A model generated the notes under the pieces. It had not been told where the DNA came from and did not search any database. It saw only the letters and a list, made by a program, of their open reading frames with translations. From CAIMUX01 sp964473865 (GTDB taxonomy: Bacteria > Eisenbacteria > RBG-16-71-46 > CAIMUX01): DNA of 64,000 nt. This document shows positions 1-7,272 of this stretch, piece by piece. Made by a program: the position numbers and the translations under genes. Where the stretch lies: NCBI GenBank assembly GCA_964473865.1, contig CAYYQN010000023.1, positions 7,077-71,076 of the forward strand, written 5' to 3'. Each line of letters begins with the position of its first letter. The first letter of the stretch is position 1.

Positions 1-43
1 GGCCGTCCCGGAAATTCCATGAGCTCGTCAACGTGAGGCCCCG

Positions 44-259
44 ATGATCGTCGAGCTCGTCTCCCCGATGCTGGCGCAGCTCGGCGAGCTGTTGGTCACG
101 ATCTATGCCCAGGTCCGGGCAGACGTCCACCTGCAGCGGCGTGTCCGGCGCGCGATCCGGAGATTGCTGTCCGGACTGCCCACCTGGTGCCCCACGCCCC
201 GGGATCCCCTCCCCCCGCGGTCCACGCACGCGGACCCCATCGTCCGGCGCGGGCCCTAG
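44..259 (+). CDS. hypothetical small protein
   Basis: A 71-residue open frame with a GTGAGG ribosome-binding-like sequence just before its ATG. An upstream frame ends in TGA at 34-36, so this may be the last gene of an operon that begins left of the window. The N-terminal half is amphipathic and hydrophobic; the C-terminal half is rich in Pro and Arg, as expected of spurious GC-rich reading. No family recognised. If the candidate att copy at 301 is real, this gene lies outside the island. It could equally be non-coding. Confidence 0.3.
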   Translation: MIVELVSPMLAQLGELLVTIYAQVRADVHLQRRVRRAIRRLLSGLPTWCPTPRDPLPPRSTHADPIVRRGP

Positions 260-300
260 TTCGCCCTCGGTCTACCAGTGCGCCGCGGGGGCAAACGAAA

Positions 301-312
301 GCCCCCGGCGCG
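301..312. repeat. 12-bp copy of the tRNA-Arg 3' end (candidate attL)
   Basis: The bases gcccccggcgcg are identical to 13921-13932, the last 12 nucleotides of the tRNA-Arg(CCT) gene, in the same orientation. Identity begins exactly at the last acceptor-stem base. The copy is also the right arm of a hairpin (280-292 with 301-311, loop aaacgaaa), so it could be a simple terminator-like structure. Calling it an attachment site is inference. Confidence 0.35.
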
Positions 313-421
313 AACAACACACCGGGGGCCAGCTGACAATGCGGACAAGGCGACAGGCCATCAACACGCCCAGAGTCGCACTCCCCGCGGACACTGTCAA
401 GCGGCCAGGGAGGCGACCAAC

Positions 422-1180
422 ATGATCCCCGAACCGATCGGCAAAGCTGCAGTCATCTGGGAAAGTGTGCTCTACCGCCTGCAGGAGAACCATCCCCACA
501 TCGGCGTGCAGCTGCATGGCTCCCGCGTCATGGCCTGCACGCAGCATGTCCTCATAATCGGACTGCCGGACCCCACGACTACCGAGCTCGAACAGCTCGA
601 GGCTGACGAAGTCCACGAGGCTGTCGGCGAGACCCTGCAGGCGGTCGCCCATCGGCGCATCGGCGTCGTCTTCGCCGCGGCGAGTCGGGCCCGGATCGCT
701 CAGACCGCCGGAGTTCTCGCGGCTGTCTGCTTCAAACACCCCGAGGTGCTGCGCCGCGTCACGGCCGTCATGCGCTCTGCGGCACCGGCATCTCTCCCGA
801 CTGTTGACCGAGGTATCCGGCGATCAGCCCACATTGCGGCACGTGACCTGGCCGCGGCCATCGACGCGGATCGCGGCCGGCGGATCAATCGTCCCGTGTG
901 CTGCTGGGACGAGGACGTGAGCGCACTACCCTATGTGCGAGTCTGCGTCATGCAGTGGTACACCCGGACGGACCCGATCCCCTGGCCGAGTGACAAGCCC
1001 GGGCGACGCGTAGGGTACGAAGTCCTTCCTCCAGTGCTGCCACCGATGCAATGGTGCCATCGGCGCGTCTACTTCATCACCGAAGACGACCTGCAGCCAG
1101 GTGCCCCGCTCCCCGACGACGCCGTGCTCGTGCGCGACCTGATCGACCTGCCGCCCCGCGGAAAGCGGGTGGCCGCATGA
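422..1180 (+). CDS. replication-associated protein with DnaA domain I-like N-terminus
   Basis: The frame opens far upstream, but the ATG at 422 has GGGAGG at 408-413 with an 8-base spacer, giving 252 residues. Residues about 8-80 follow the DnaA domain I pattern: an early Trp (IWESVLYRL), a hydrophobic strand (HVLIIGLPD), an acidic helix, then a final strand (RIGVVF). No AAA+ ATPase follows, so this is not DnaA. In DnaA this domain recruits helicase or partner proteins. It heads an overlapping operon with the primase genes and overlaps the next gene by ATGA, so a replication-initiation adaptor role is a reasonable inference. The C-terminal half is unrecognised. Confidence 0.5.
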   Translation: MIPEPIGKAAVIWESVLYRLQENHPHIGVQLHGSRVMACTQHVLIIGLPDPTTTELEQLEADEVHEAVGETLQAVAHRRIGVVFAAASRARIAQTAGVLAAVCFKHPEVLRRVTAVMRSAAPASLPTVDRGIRRSAHIAARDLAAAIDADRGRRINRPVCCWDEDVSALPYVRVCVMQWYTRTDPIPWPSDKPGRRVGYEVLPPVLPPMQWCHRRVYFITEDDLQPGAPLPDDAVLVRDLIDLPPRGKRVAA

Positions 1181-1521
1181 CCGCGCGCGACCGGTGCCCC
1201 CTGGCCGGCGCCGACGCCCGTGCGGCGGTCCGTGCCATGCGGGAGCTCTTTCGCTCCCTTGGCGCTTCCGTCGAATTCGCCGGCTTCGCTCTGCGGCTCC
1301 TGCAGCGGACCGCGTCCTGCAGTTGTGGCTCCCCCCGCTGCCCCTGCGTTGGCGCCGACGCGGCCGCGGACCTGAGCCTCGACGCAATCCGGGCGATCGA
1401 TGACGCACTGAAGGCGCTCGCACAGATGCGCGACAGCCTGAACAGCACACGGCTCGAGGATGCGACCGATGTAGAGCGCCTGCTCGAATCGATGCGCGAC
1501 CCGGACGGAGGCACCGTATGA
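1177..1521 (+). CDS. small Cys-rich hypothetical protein of the replication operon
   Basis: 114 residues starting at an ATG that overlaps the previous stop (ATGA at 1177-1180). Two helical regions flank a central Cys cluster, CSCGSPRCPC, around residues 48-57, which could bind a metal. The C-terminal DVERLLESMRDPDGG closely resembles the end of the next protein (ADAERLLESVRDSEGG), so the two may share a short docking tail. No family recognised. The overlaps on both sides indicate translational coupling with the primase genes. Confidence 0.55.
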   Translation: MTARDRCPLAGADARAAVRAMRELFRSLGASVEFAGFALRLLQRTASCSCGSPRCPCVGADAAADLSLDAIRAIDDALKALAQMRDSLNSTRLEDATDVERLLESMRDPDGGTV

Positions 1522-2096
1522 GAGACACGATCCTGGCCGCCGCGCTCGAGTACGCCGCCCGCGGTTGGCACGTCCTGCCGCTCGCGCCCGGCTGCAAAAC
1601 GCCGCCGCTCCTTCCCGAGGGCCCCCGCGCCGCGACCACCGACCCCGCGATCATCCGCGCCTGGTGGCAACGCTGGCCACAAGCCAACGTCGCGATCGCC
1701 ACCGGCCCGGGGAGCGGACTTGTCGTCATCGATGTTGATCCGGGGAACGGTGGCGATGCCTCGTGGGCCGTACTCGAGGCGCGGGGCATCCCCTCGACTC
1801 TCCGGGCGCACACTCCGTCCGGAGGCTGGCACCTCTACTTCCGGCACCCCGGGATAAAGGTCTGGAATTCCCAGAGCCTGATCGGGCCCGGAATCGACGT
1901 GCGCGGCGACAGCGGGTATCTGACCGCGCCGCCAAGCATCATCGCCGCGACCGGGCGCGGCTACTCGTGGGCAGACGCGGCCGAACCCTTGGCAGAGCTC
2001 CCGCCCATGCTGTTCGCTCGGATCTGGGGCATTTCCGAGGCCGATGCGGAGCGGTTGCTCGAGTCAGTCCGCGACAGCGAAGGAGGCCGCCAATGA
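1518..2096 (+). CDS. primase-polymerase (prim-pol) domain protein
   Basis: 192 residues matching the bifunctional DNA primase/polymerase N-terminal family of the archaeo-eukaryotic primase superfamily. Visible signatures in order: YAARGWHVLPLAPGCKTP near the N-terminus, NVAIATG, the metal-binding VVIDVDPG, PSGGWHLYF, and GIDVRGDSGYLTAPPS. The protein is essentially only the prim-pol domain, with no helicase attached; the zinc/TOPRIM/ATPase protein two genes downstream could supply that. It starts at an ATG overlapping the previous stop and ends with an ATGA overlap with the next gene. It probably synthesises primers for replication of the mobile element. Confidence 0.85.
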   Translation: MRDTILAAALEYAARGWHVLPLAPGCKTPPLLPEGPRAATTDPAIIRAWWQRWPQANVAIATGPGSGLVVIDVDPGNGGDASWAVLEARGIPSTLRAHTPSGGWHLYFRHPGIKVWNSQSLIGPGIDVRGDSGYLTAPPSIIAATGRGYSWADAAEPLAELPPMLFARIWGISEADAERLLESVRDSEGGRQ

Positions 2097-2299
2097 CGCA
2101 ACACCAGGCCGCTGCGACCATCGACGCAATGACTCAGACCGTTCGCATTCTCACTGCAGAGGCGGCGGCGAAGGACGTCCCCGGCGCCATCGCTGCCGCG
2201 CTGCGCGTCCGCAGTGCCCTTCACGGTCTGCAGGACGCGATCCTCAGAGAAGGTGTCGCATGGGACCGCGCGGAGAGTGAGGTGCGAGATGCCGGTTGA
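2093..2299 (+). CDS. small helical hypothetical protein
   Basis: 68 residues, starting on the ATGA overlap with the prim-pol gene and running about 11 bases into the next gene. The sequence is Ala-rich and predicted helical (for example ILTAEAAAKDVPGAIAAALR), with no recognisable motif. Its position between the prim-pol and the primase-helicase, with overlaps at both ends, makes it a likely accessory of the replication complex. Nothing else can be said from sequence. Confidence 0.5.
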   Translation: MTQHQAAATIDAMTQTVRILTAEAAAKDVPGAIAAALRVRSALHGLQDAILREGVAWDRAESEVRDAG

Positions 2300-4646
2300 T
2301 GTCGCGGCAGGAGCGGATCCGCTTCTGCAGATGGTATTGGATCGGCTTCCTGGGGCCACTCTCCAGGCCGATGGGAACTGGGCGGCGCGGTGCCCGGCCC
2401 ATGAGGACAAGAACCCATCGCTCCATGTTCGCATGGGTGACAAGTGCGTCCTGTTCGACTGCAAGGCCGGGTGCGACTCGAGGGGAATCGTCGAGCTGCT
2501 TGGGCTCAGCTGGCGTGACCTGTTCCGGAACCCCCGGGATGCACGGCGCCATGAGCCTCTGCCCCACACTGTCGGCTGGTGCTACTACTACCAGGACGAA
2601 ACAGGTCAAGTCCTCTACCGTGTCCAGCGCGGCCGGCCAACCGCGGACAATCCGAAACCGTTCTACCAGAACCCCTCGGACGGACATGGGGGGTGGCGTA
2701 AAGGCCCCGGGATCATGAAGGGGATCCGCCGCGTTCTCTATCGCCTTCCGGAGCTACTCGCCGCCGATCCGAAGGCGCCCGTCTTCGTCACGGAGGGTGA
2801 GAAGGACTGCGACAACGTTCGGGCCCTCGGGCTGGTGGCAGTAACGAACGCCGGCGGTGCAATCGCGAAGAACGACCATGCGAAGTGGCTCCCCGAGTTC
2901 TCCGAGCTTCTTCGTGGACGTCGAGTCGTACTCCTTGCCGACAACGACGCATCCGGCCGAACGCATACCCGGACTGTGGCCCGACGCCTTGCGGGAATCG
3001 CTGCCGAAGTTCGCATCGTCGAATTCCAGAACCTCGTGCTCCCACAGAAGGACGTGTCTGATTGGATCGCGAATGGCGGAACAGCCCGGGCGTTGATCGC
3101 CATGGCGGAAGCTACCCAACCACTCCCCGGTGAGAACGCCGCCGGAACGGGCCAATTGAGCGCGAAACTCCTGGTGACTCTCGCGCTCGAATCTGGCGTC
3201 GAGCTCTTCCACGATCAAAGGTCCGTTCCTTTCGCGGCCATCCGGGACGACACCGGCCGACGGATCGTGTCCGTAGGTTCGACCGATTTCGGCCTGTGGC
3301 TCCGCCGGCTCATATGGAACCGGTCCGGGAAGACCATGGGCCGGGACCTGGTCACGACCGCACGCGACACTCTCGGCAGCATCGCACGATTCGACAAACC
3401 TCAGCGCGATCTCTTCGTCCGCGTCGCCCGCCATGATGGTGCGATCTGGGTCGACCTGGACGGTCGGAGCGCCGTACGGGTCACGGCCGACGGATGGACC
3501 ATCGACGGCAAGCCACCGATCCTGTTCCGGTCGTTCGCCCACCAGCGCCCCCTTCCTCATCCATCCCGGAACGGCGACCTCGGACGCTGCCTGGATTACG
3601 TGCGGATCGCCGACACCGAAGACAACGTCCCTCTCCTCTTCCAGTGCTACCTGGTCGCGGCGATGGTGCCAGACATCCCCGTCGCAGCGATGATCGTGCA
3701 TGGGCAGCATGGGGCCACGAAGTCGACCGTGCTCAAGATCGTGAAGAGGCTCCTGGACCCCGGCGCCGTAGAGGTTCAGGGCGGAATGCGCGACCAGGCG
3801 GAATTCGCGCAAGCCGCGGCCCAGAACCGGGTGCTCTTTTTCGACAACTTGACATCGGTGCCCGAGTGGCTCTCTGACCTGCTCTGCTGCTTCGTCACCG
3901 GCGCCGGCTTCAGCAAAAGAATGCTCTACTCCGATGACGACTCCGTCACTTTCGAATACCGCGGAGTCGCCGGTCTCGGCGGAGTCAACCTCGTTGCCGA
4001 TCGGCCGGACCTCCTGGACAGGTCGATCATCATCAAGATGGAGCCGGTACCAGACTCGGACCGGCGAGCCGAAGGTGAGTTCTGGGACGAGTTCGAGGCC
4101 GATCGTCCCGCGATCCTCGGCGGCATCTTCGATGCGCTCTCCACGGCGATGCGTATCGAGCCCACCCTCCAGCTCGCCCGACTCCCCCGCATGGCCGACT
4201 TCGCTCGCTGGGGGGCAGCAGCCTCGGTCGCGATCGGCCGGACCGCGGAAGAGTTCCTGGACGCGTACCGCGCCAACATCGGTCGCCAGAACGATGCCGC
4301 GATCGAATCGAGCCCCATCGCCGGAGCCCTGATCCGCTTCATGGAGTACCAGGTCGAAGGCGAGTGGAACGGGACGGCCGGCGAGCTGCTCTCCGAACTC
4401 GAGGCCCGGGCCACGGACTTGAAGATCAACACCAGGGCCCGCGGGTGGCCGAAAAACGCCGTGTGGGTTGGCCGGCGACTCCGCGACGTCATGCCCAACC
4501 TCCTTGCCCGCGGGGTCGCGGTGGAGGAGAAGCAGGGACGGATGGGGAGCACGTTCTTGTTGAGACGCGGGAGTAAGAGCGGAGGTAAGGATTCTACTTA
4601 CACAGATTCTACCGCACCTAACCAACAGGACGACTTAGGGTTCTGA
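2289..4646 (+). CDS. primase-helicase: zinc finger, TOPRIM and P-loop ATPase
   Basis: 785 residues from the ATG at 2289. A CHC2-type zinc-binding region comes first (CPAHEDKNPSLHV, then CVLFDCKAGC). A TOPRIM domain follows at about 170-265 with the acidic EGEKD and the DND pair (LLADNDASG), then KDVSDWI. The C-terminal half holds a P-loop ATPase: Walker A GQHGATKST, Walker B-like RVLFFDN, and an arginine-containing DLLDRSIIIKME stretch, like helicases of phage and plasmid primase-helicases. Having both a prim-pol and this TOPRIM protein in one operon is unusual; this protein may act mainly as the helicase. It ends the operon. Confidence 0.85.
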   Translation: MPVDVAAGADPLLQMVLDRLPGATLQADGNWAARCPAHEDKNPSLHVRMGDKCVLFDCKAGCDSRGIVELLGLSWRDLFRNPRDARRHEPLPHTVGWCYYYQDETGQVLYRVQRGRPTADNPKPFYQNPSDGHGGWRKGPGIMKGIRRVLYRLPELLAADPKAPVFVTEGEKDCDNVRALGLVAVTNAGGAIAKNDHAKWLPEFSELLRGRRVVLLADNDASGRTHTRTVARRLAGIAAEVRIVEFQNLVLPQKDVSDWIANGGTARALIAMAEATQPLPGENAAGTGQLSAKLLVTLALESGVELFHDQRSVPFAAIRDDTGRRIVSVGSTDFGLWLRRLIWNRSGKTMGRDLVTTARDTLGSIARFDKPQRDLFVRVARHDGAIWVDLDGRSAVRVTADGWTIDGKPPILFRSFAHQRPLPHPSRNGDLGRCLDYVRIADTEDNVPLLFQCYLVAAMVPDIPVAAMIVHGQHGATKSTVLKIVKRLLDPGAVEVQGGMRDQAEFAQAAAQNRVLFFDNLTSVPEWLSDLLCCFVTGAGFSKRMLYSDDDSVTFEYRGVAGLGGVNLVADRPDLLDRSIIIKMEPVPDSDRRAEGEFWDEFEADRPAILGGIFDALSTAMRIEPTLQLARLPRMADFARWGAAASVAIGRTAEEFLDAYRANIGRQNDAAIESSPIAGALIRFMEYQVEGEWNGTAGELLSELEARATDLKINTRARGWPKNAVWVGRRLRDVMPNLLARGVAVEEKQGRMGSTFLLRRGSKSGGKDSTYTDSTAPNQQDDLGF

Positions 4647-4842
4647 CATCTGCGGGAGTAACGGTAGTAAATCCACTACCCTTATGCGGACTTGAATTGA
4701 ATATGGAGCGATGTAGGGGTACAAAGCAATGCAAGGCACCCGAAGAGTAGCGGAAATACCCCCGCTGCTACCGTTACCACCGTTGTGACTACAGGACAAC
4801 AGGTTGCGCGCGGAAGTAAGTGCGGCGGTAAGTTTCTTACCA
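4580..4842. repeat. cluster of short inverted repeats after the primase-helicase
   Basis: Several short palindromes built on GGTA(A/G)/(C/T)TACC share one style: ggtaag-ttt-cttacc at 4827-4841, ggtagt-aaatcc-actacc in the 4660s-4670s, and gtaag...cttac at the end of the coding region near 4585-4602. The 525-base stretch 4647-5171 contains no supported gene. Clustered palindromes beside replication genes could be an origin or operators. No function is shown. Confidence 0.35.
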
Positions 4843-5057
4843 CCTCGCACAGGGTGACCTTCCCGGATTCCCGAAAGTGACCCCAGAACCCGCCCAATTG
4901 CTAAACCGTCAGCCTATTGCGCTGAACTGCTCCAGGCCGAATGCTCCCCGGGCGCTCCGGCCCCACCCCGCCCCCGGCCGGCCCGGAGACCGCGGCGCCG
5001 GCCTGGGCCACGCACCGGGCCGGAGATTGTCATCATCCCCGCGCCGTCGAATCCCTC

Positions 5058-5152
5058 GATAGAGTTACGTTTCCGTGTCTCTCGCGACCGTTTCGCTTGA
5101 CTACTTGCCGGAGGCCGCGATAGAGTTACACCTTTCAATGAACGTGTAACTC
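5058..5152 (+). promoter_or_regulatory. recombinase promoter/operator region with repeated GATAGAGTTAC
   Basis: GATAGAGTTAC occurs at 5058-5068 and 5119-5129. The second copy runs into a perfect 9-bp inverted repeat, gagttacac (5123-5131) with gtgtaactc (5144-5152). A TTGACT at 5097-5102 is followed 18 bases later by TAGAGT, a plausible promoter for the recombinase at 5172, so the palindrome would cover the -10 region. The repeats could be operator half-sites or recombinase arm sites. Confidence 0.4.
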
Positions 5153-5171
5153 AATTGGATCGGAGGCCCAC

Positions 5172-5768
5172 ATGATCACCACTCCGCGGCGCCGGCTCGC
5201 CCTGGACCTGCTCACCCCGGATGACGTCCGCGCGCTCATGGCGGTCTGCTCGAGGCGCGCGCCGACAGGGATTCGGAACCGGGCCCTGATCGCCGTGCTC
5301 TACCGGGCCGGCCTGCGGGTCAGCGAAGCGCTTGCCCTCGAGCTGCGCGACCTGGACGCGGAGCGGGGGATCCTCAGCATCCGGCACGGCAAGGGCGACA
5401 GGCAGCGGTTCGTTGCCATGGACGGAGGCGGGTGGGCCGTGCTGGGGCATTGGATCGATCGCCGTGGCCAGCTCGGCCTGGTGGGCCGGAGTCGGGTGTT
5501 CTGTACCCTCCGAGGCGACCCGGTGTCGCCGGCCTACGTCCGCGGCATGCTCCGGCGGATTACGGCCCGGGCGGGAATCACGAAGCGAGTTCATGCCCAC
5601 GGGTTCCGCCATACCTTCGCCGTGGAGTTGGCGCGGGAGGGGATCCCCTCGTACCACGTCCAGCGGTTGCTTGGCCACGCGTCGCTGCAAACGACGGCGG
5701 TCTACCTCGCCCGCATCGCGCCGGAGGAGACGCTGCAGGTTGTTCGGGCCCGGCGGTGGGAGCCGTGA
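5172..5768 (+). CDS. tyrosine recombinase, catalytic domain only
   Basis: 198 residues with a GGAGG site before the ATG. The complete catalytic set of phage integrase-type recombinases is visible: Arg49 (AGLRVSEA), Lys74 (HGKGDR), His143 and Arg146 (HGFRHT), His169 (LLGHASLQTT) and the nucleophile Tyr178 (VYLAR). Most integrases of this family exceed 300 residues because a SAM-like core-binding domain precedes the catalytic domain; here it is almost absent. The protein may be an integrase, a resolvase or an inverter. A repeat-rich promoter precedes it. Because the island ends at a tRNA, this is the best candidate for its integrase. Confidence 0.85.
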   Translation: MITTPRRRLALDLLTPDDVRALMAVCSRRAPTGIRNRALIAVLYRAGLRVSEALALELRDLDAERGILSIRHGKGDRQRFVAMDGGGWAVLGHWIDRRGQLGLVGRSRVFCTLRGDPVSPAYVRGMLRRITARAGITKRVHAHGFRHTFAVELAREGIPSYHVQRLLGHASLQTTAVYLARIAPEETLQVVRARRWEP

Positions 5769-5880
5769 GGCGACCCGGGCGAGATTCCCGGGTGATATGC
5801 CGGGACCGGCGCCGATCGTTCGGCCTGGCCCGCGGGAACGCGTGCATGGGACCAACGCCGGCGGGATGGAGCGCCCCACA

Positions 5881-6297
5881 ATGAGGCCACCCCAGACCCC
5901 CACCGAGCACCAGGCCCTCGAGCTCTACCGGGCCGGTGCCGTGCTCGAGGAGATCCGAGCCGCGCTGGACGTGGAGACGCCCCTCGATGCGTATGAGCGG
6001 ATCGGAGATCTGGTCCCCGAGACCGGGCCGGAGGCCGTCGGCATGCTGGCGCTGCTGGCGGACCTCTACGGGACGGGTTTCGAAGGCATACGCATCGCCC
6101 GGAACCCCACCGCGGCGGAGCGCCGGGCCCTCGAGTTGCTTGCCGCCGGAGCCGGCCTCGATGAACTCCGCGCGGCCCTCGGGGCGGGGTCGGGCGCCGC
6201 GGCCGTCATGCGCCTGCAGGAGATCGCCCCGCAGATCGGCCCCGCGGCCGCTCGCCTCGCCCAGCTTCGCCGGGGGCTCCGCGCCGATTCGGAGTGA
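5881..6297 (+). CDS. hypothetical protein of two tandem repeats
   Basis: 138 residues from the ATG at 5881, which has GGAG upstream; ATGs at 5797 and 5866 are alternatives. The protein contains the same unit of about 55 residues twice: EHQALELYRAGAVLEEIRAAL followed later by ERRALELLAAGAGLDELRAAL, each followed by an 'I..L.P..GP.A...LA.L' segment. Each unit could be a helix-turn-helix-like three-helix bundle, since the spacing resembles HTH repeats of recombinases, but this is not proven. It lies 112 bases after the tyrosine recombinase on the same strand and could be its accessory factor. Confidence 0.55.
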   Translation: MRPPQTPTEHQALELYRAGAVLEEIRAALDVETPLDAYERIGDLVPETGPEAVGMLALLADLYGTGFEGIRIARNPTAAERRALELLAAGAGLDELRAALGAGSGAAAVMRLQEIAPQIGPAAARLAQLRRGLRADSE

Positions 6298-6443
6298 TCC
6301 CGCGGGCTCCGCGCCCGGTCACCCCCCCCTACCCCCGAACAGATCTTGGCGCGGGCAGGCGGCCACCCATGGTTACCTCTCCGGCTACGTGCACCTCAGT
6401 TGACGAAAGGTCCGGTCGCGCGCGCGTCCTCTGTGAAAGTTGA

Positions 6444-6862
6444 TCTGAGTTCCTGCTCCCGGACCGAGATGCGGCCGCGGACTGGATCGACGCGAACCAG
6501 CTCGCCCGGCGAAACCTCACTCCGGACCAGTTCAAACTGGCGCTCGGGAGGAGGTACAACCGGACGAAGAAAGAACAGGGAGGGACTGGCGCAAACCAGC
6601 ATACAAAGCAGAGGGGTCAAGTTGGCCCCTCTGCAAGTCCCCCTTCTGCGTCGGGCACCGCGCGGCCACCCGCTGCTCCGTCCCGCCGACTCCGGCGCAG
6701 ATCAAGCGGACCGCGAGCATGACTTCGGACCAGATCGAGCGCGAGCTCACGACCCGTCCTGTTCGCACCGCCGAGTCCCTCGCTCAGGAGCACGGCGTCT
6801 CCGAGAAGACCGTCCGCCGCGCCGGCACGTTCGCCGAGGCGGTCCCCCGGTCCCCGGGCCGA
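6444..6862 (+). pseudogene. remnant of a ParB-like/HTH DNA-binding protein
   Basis: Frame 3 reads EFLLPDRDAAADWIDANQLARRN, LTPDQ, GRRYNRTKK and GGTGANQHTKQ, characteristic of ParB-like DNA-binding proteins of mobile elements. Stops block any N-terminus, and a TGA ends this frame at about 6721. The rest of the family signature, RTAESLAQEHGVSEKTVRRAGTFAEAV, follows in another frame from the ATG at 6719. After about 6855 the similarity stops and the frame runs into AT-rich, non-coding-looking sequence. The gene has therefore lost its start, suffered a frame disruption and lost its C-terminus. The last half could still be translated as a 70-residue protein (6719-6931). Confidence 0.55.
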
Positions 6863-6990
6863 ACCATTTGTATACTATACAGTCCCCCCATTGCGTTGTT
6901 TTCAGTACTGTCGGGGCTCTCGGTCTGGTGAGTGTCGCTGGGGCCTCTTTCACGCCGTCGTTCTTTTTTGTATAACACGGTCACCTTTGG
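6863..6990. other. AT-rich non-coding patch with TGTATA palindrome
   Basis: The remnant gene ends at a locally AT-rich stretch holding the palindrome TGTATA-C-TATACA (6869-6881). A second TTGTATA lies at 6968-6974, exactly 100 bases further on. No gene is visible. It marks the change of codon texture at the start of the 7-9.4 kb cassette and could be an insertion boundary or an operator. Confidence 0.3.
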
Positions 6991-7033
6991 TTGACAAGTC
7001 CGCCGCCGCTGCGTGATAGGCTCGACGCAGCGG
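6991..7033 (+). promoter_or_regulatory. -35 element and perfect 9-bp hairpin heading a long leader
   Basis: A consensus TTGACA at 6991-6996 is followed by a perfect inverted repeat, ccgctgcgt (7006-7014) with acgcagcgg (7025-7033), loop gataggctcg. No good -10 is visible; GATAGG or TAGGCT inside the loop are the closest. The palindrome could be an operator over the start site. The leader to the ATG at 7273 would exceed 230 bases and contains further hairpins at about 7090-7111 and 7129-7155. Confidence 0.4.
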
Positions 7034-7188
7034 TGTTCTGGCCCGTTTGAGAGCTGAGGCATGAGCTGTCCTGGTGTCGCCATATCGTGCGTCGCCTGGG
7101 CAGCGGCGACAGTCACCGGCGGGGTGGGCACCGACGTTGTCGCGGGCTGTCGGTGGGTTTGTCCCTCTTGATACCGATGACCCGCATG

Positions 7189-7250
7189 CGAGGGTGGCGC
7201 GATCATCTTTCTCTGCTTCATACATCGCGCCACCCTCGATCGAAGCAGAG
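7189..7250 (+). promoter_or_regulatory. two interleaved perfect inverted repeats in the leader
   Basis: Repeat 1 is 15 bp: 7189-7203 (cgagggtggcgcgat) with 7224-7238. Repeat 2 is 9 bp: ctctgcttc at 7211-7219, inside the loop of repeat 1, with gaagcagag at 7242-7250, beyond it. The 3-base linker at 7239-7241 is too short to span a complete 15-bp stem, so as RNA the two helices should be alternatives rather than a full pseudoknot. They end 22 bases before the ATG at 7273. A switch-like leader or a nested operator is inferred. Confidence 0.55.
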
Positions 7251-7272
7251 GCACTTTGTGGTGGAGGTTGTG

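Noticed and set aside
7189..7250. A full H-type RNA pseudoknot from the two interleaved repeats
   Set aside because: The 3-base linker 7239-7241 cannot span a complete 15-bp stem, so both helices cannot be fully formed at once; I report them as alternatives instead.
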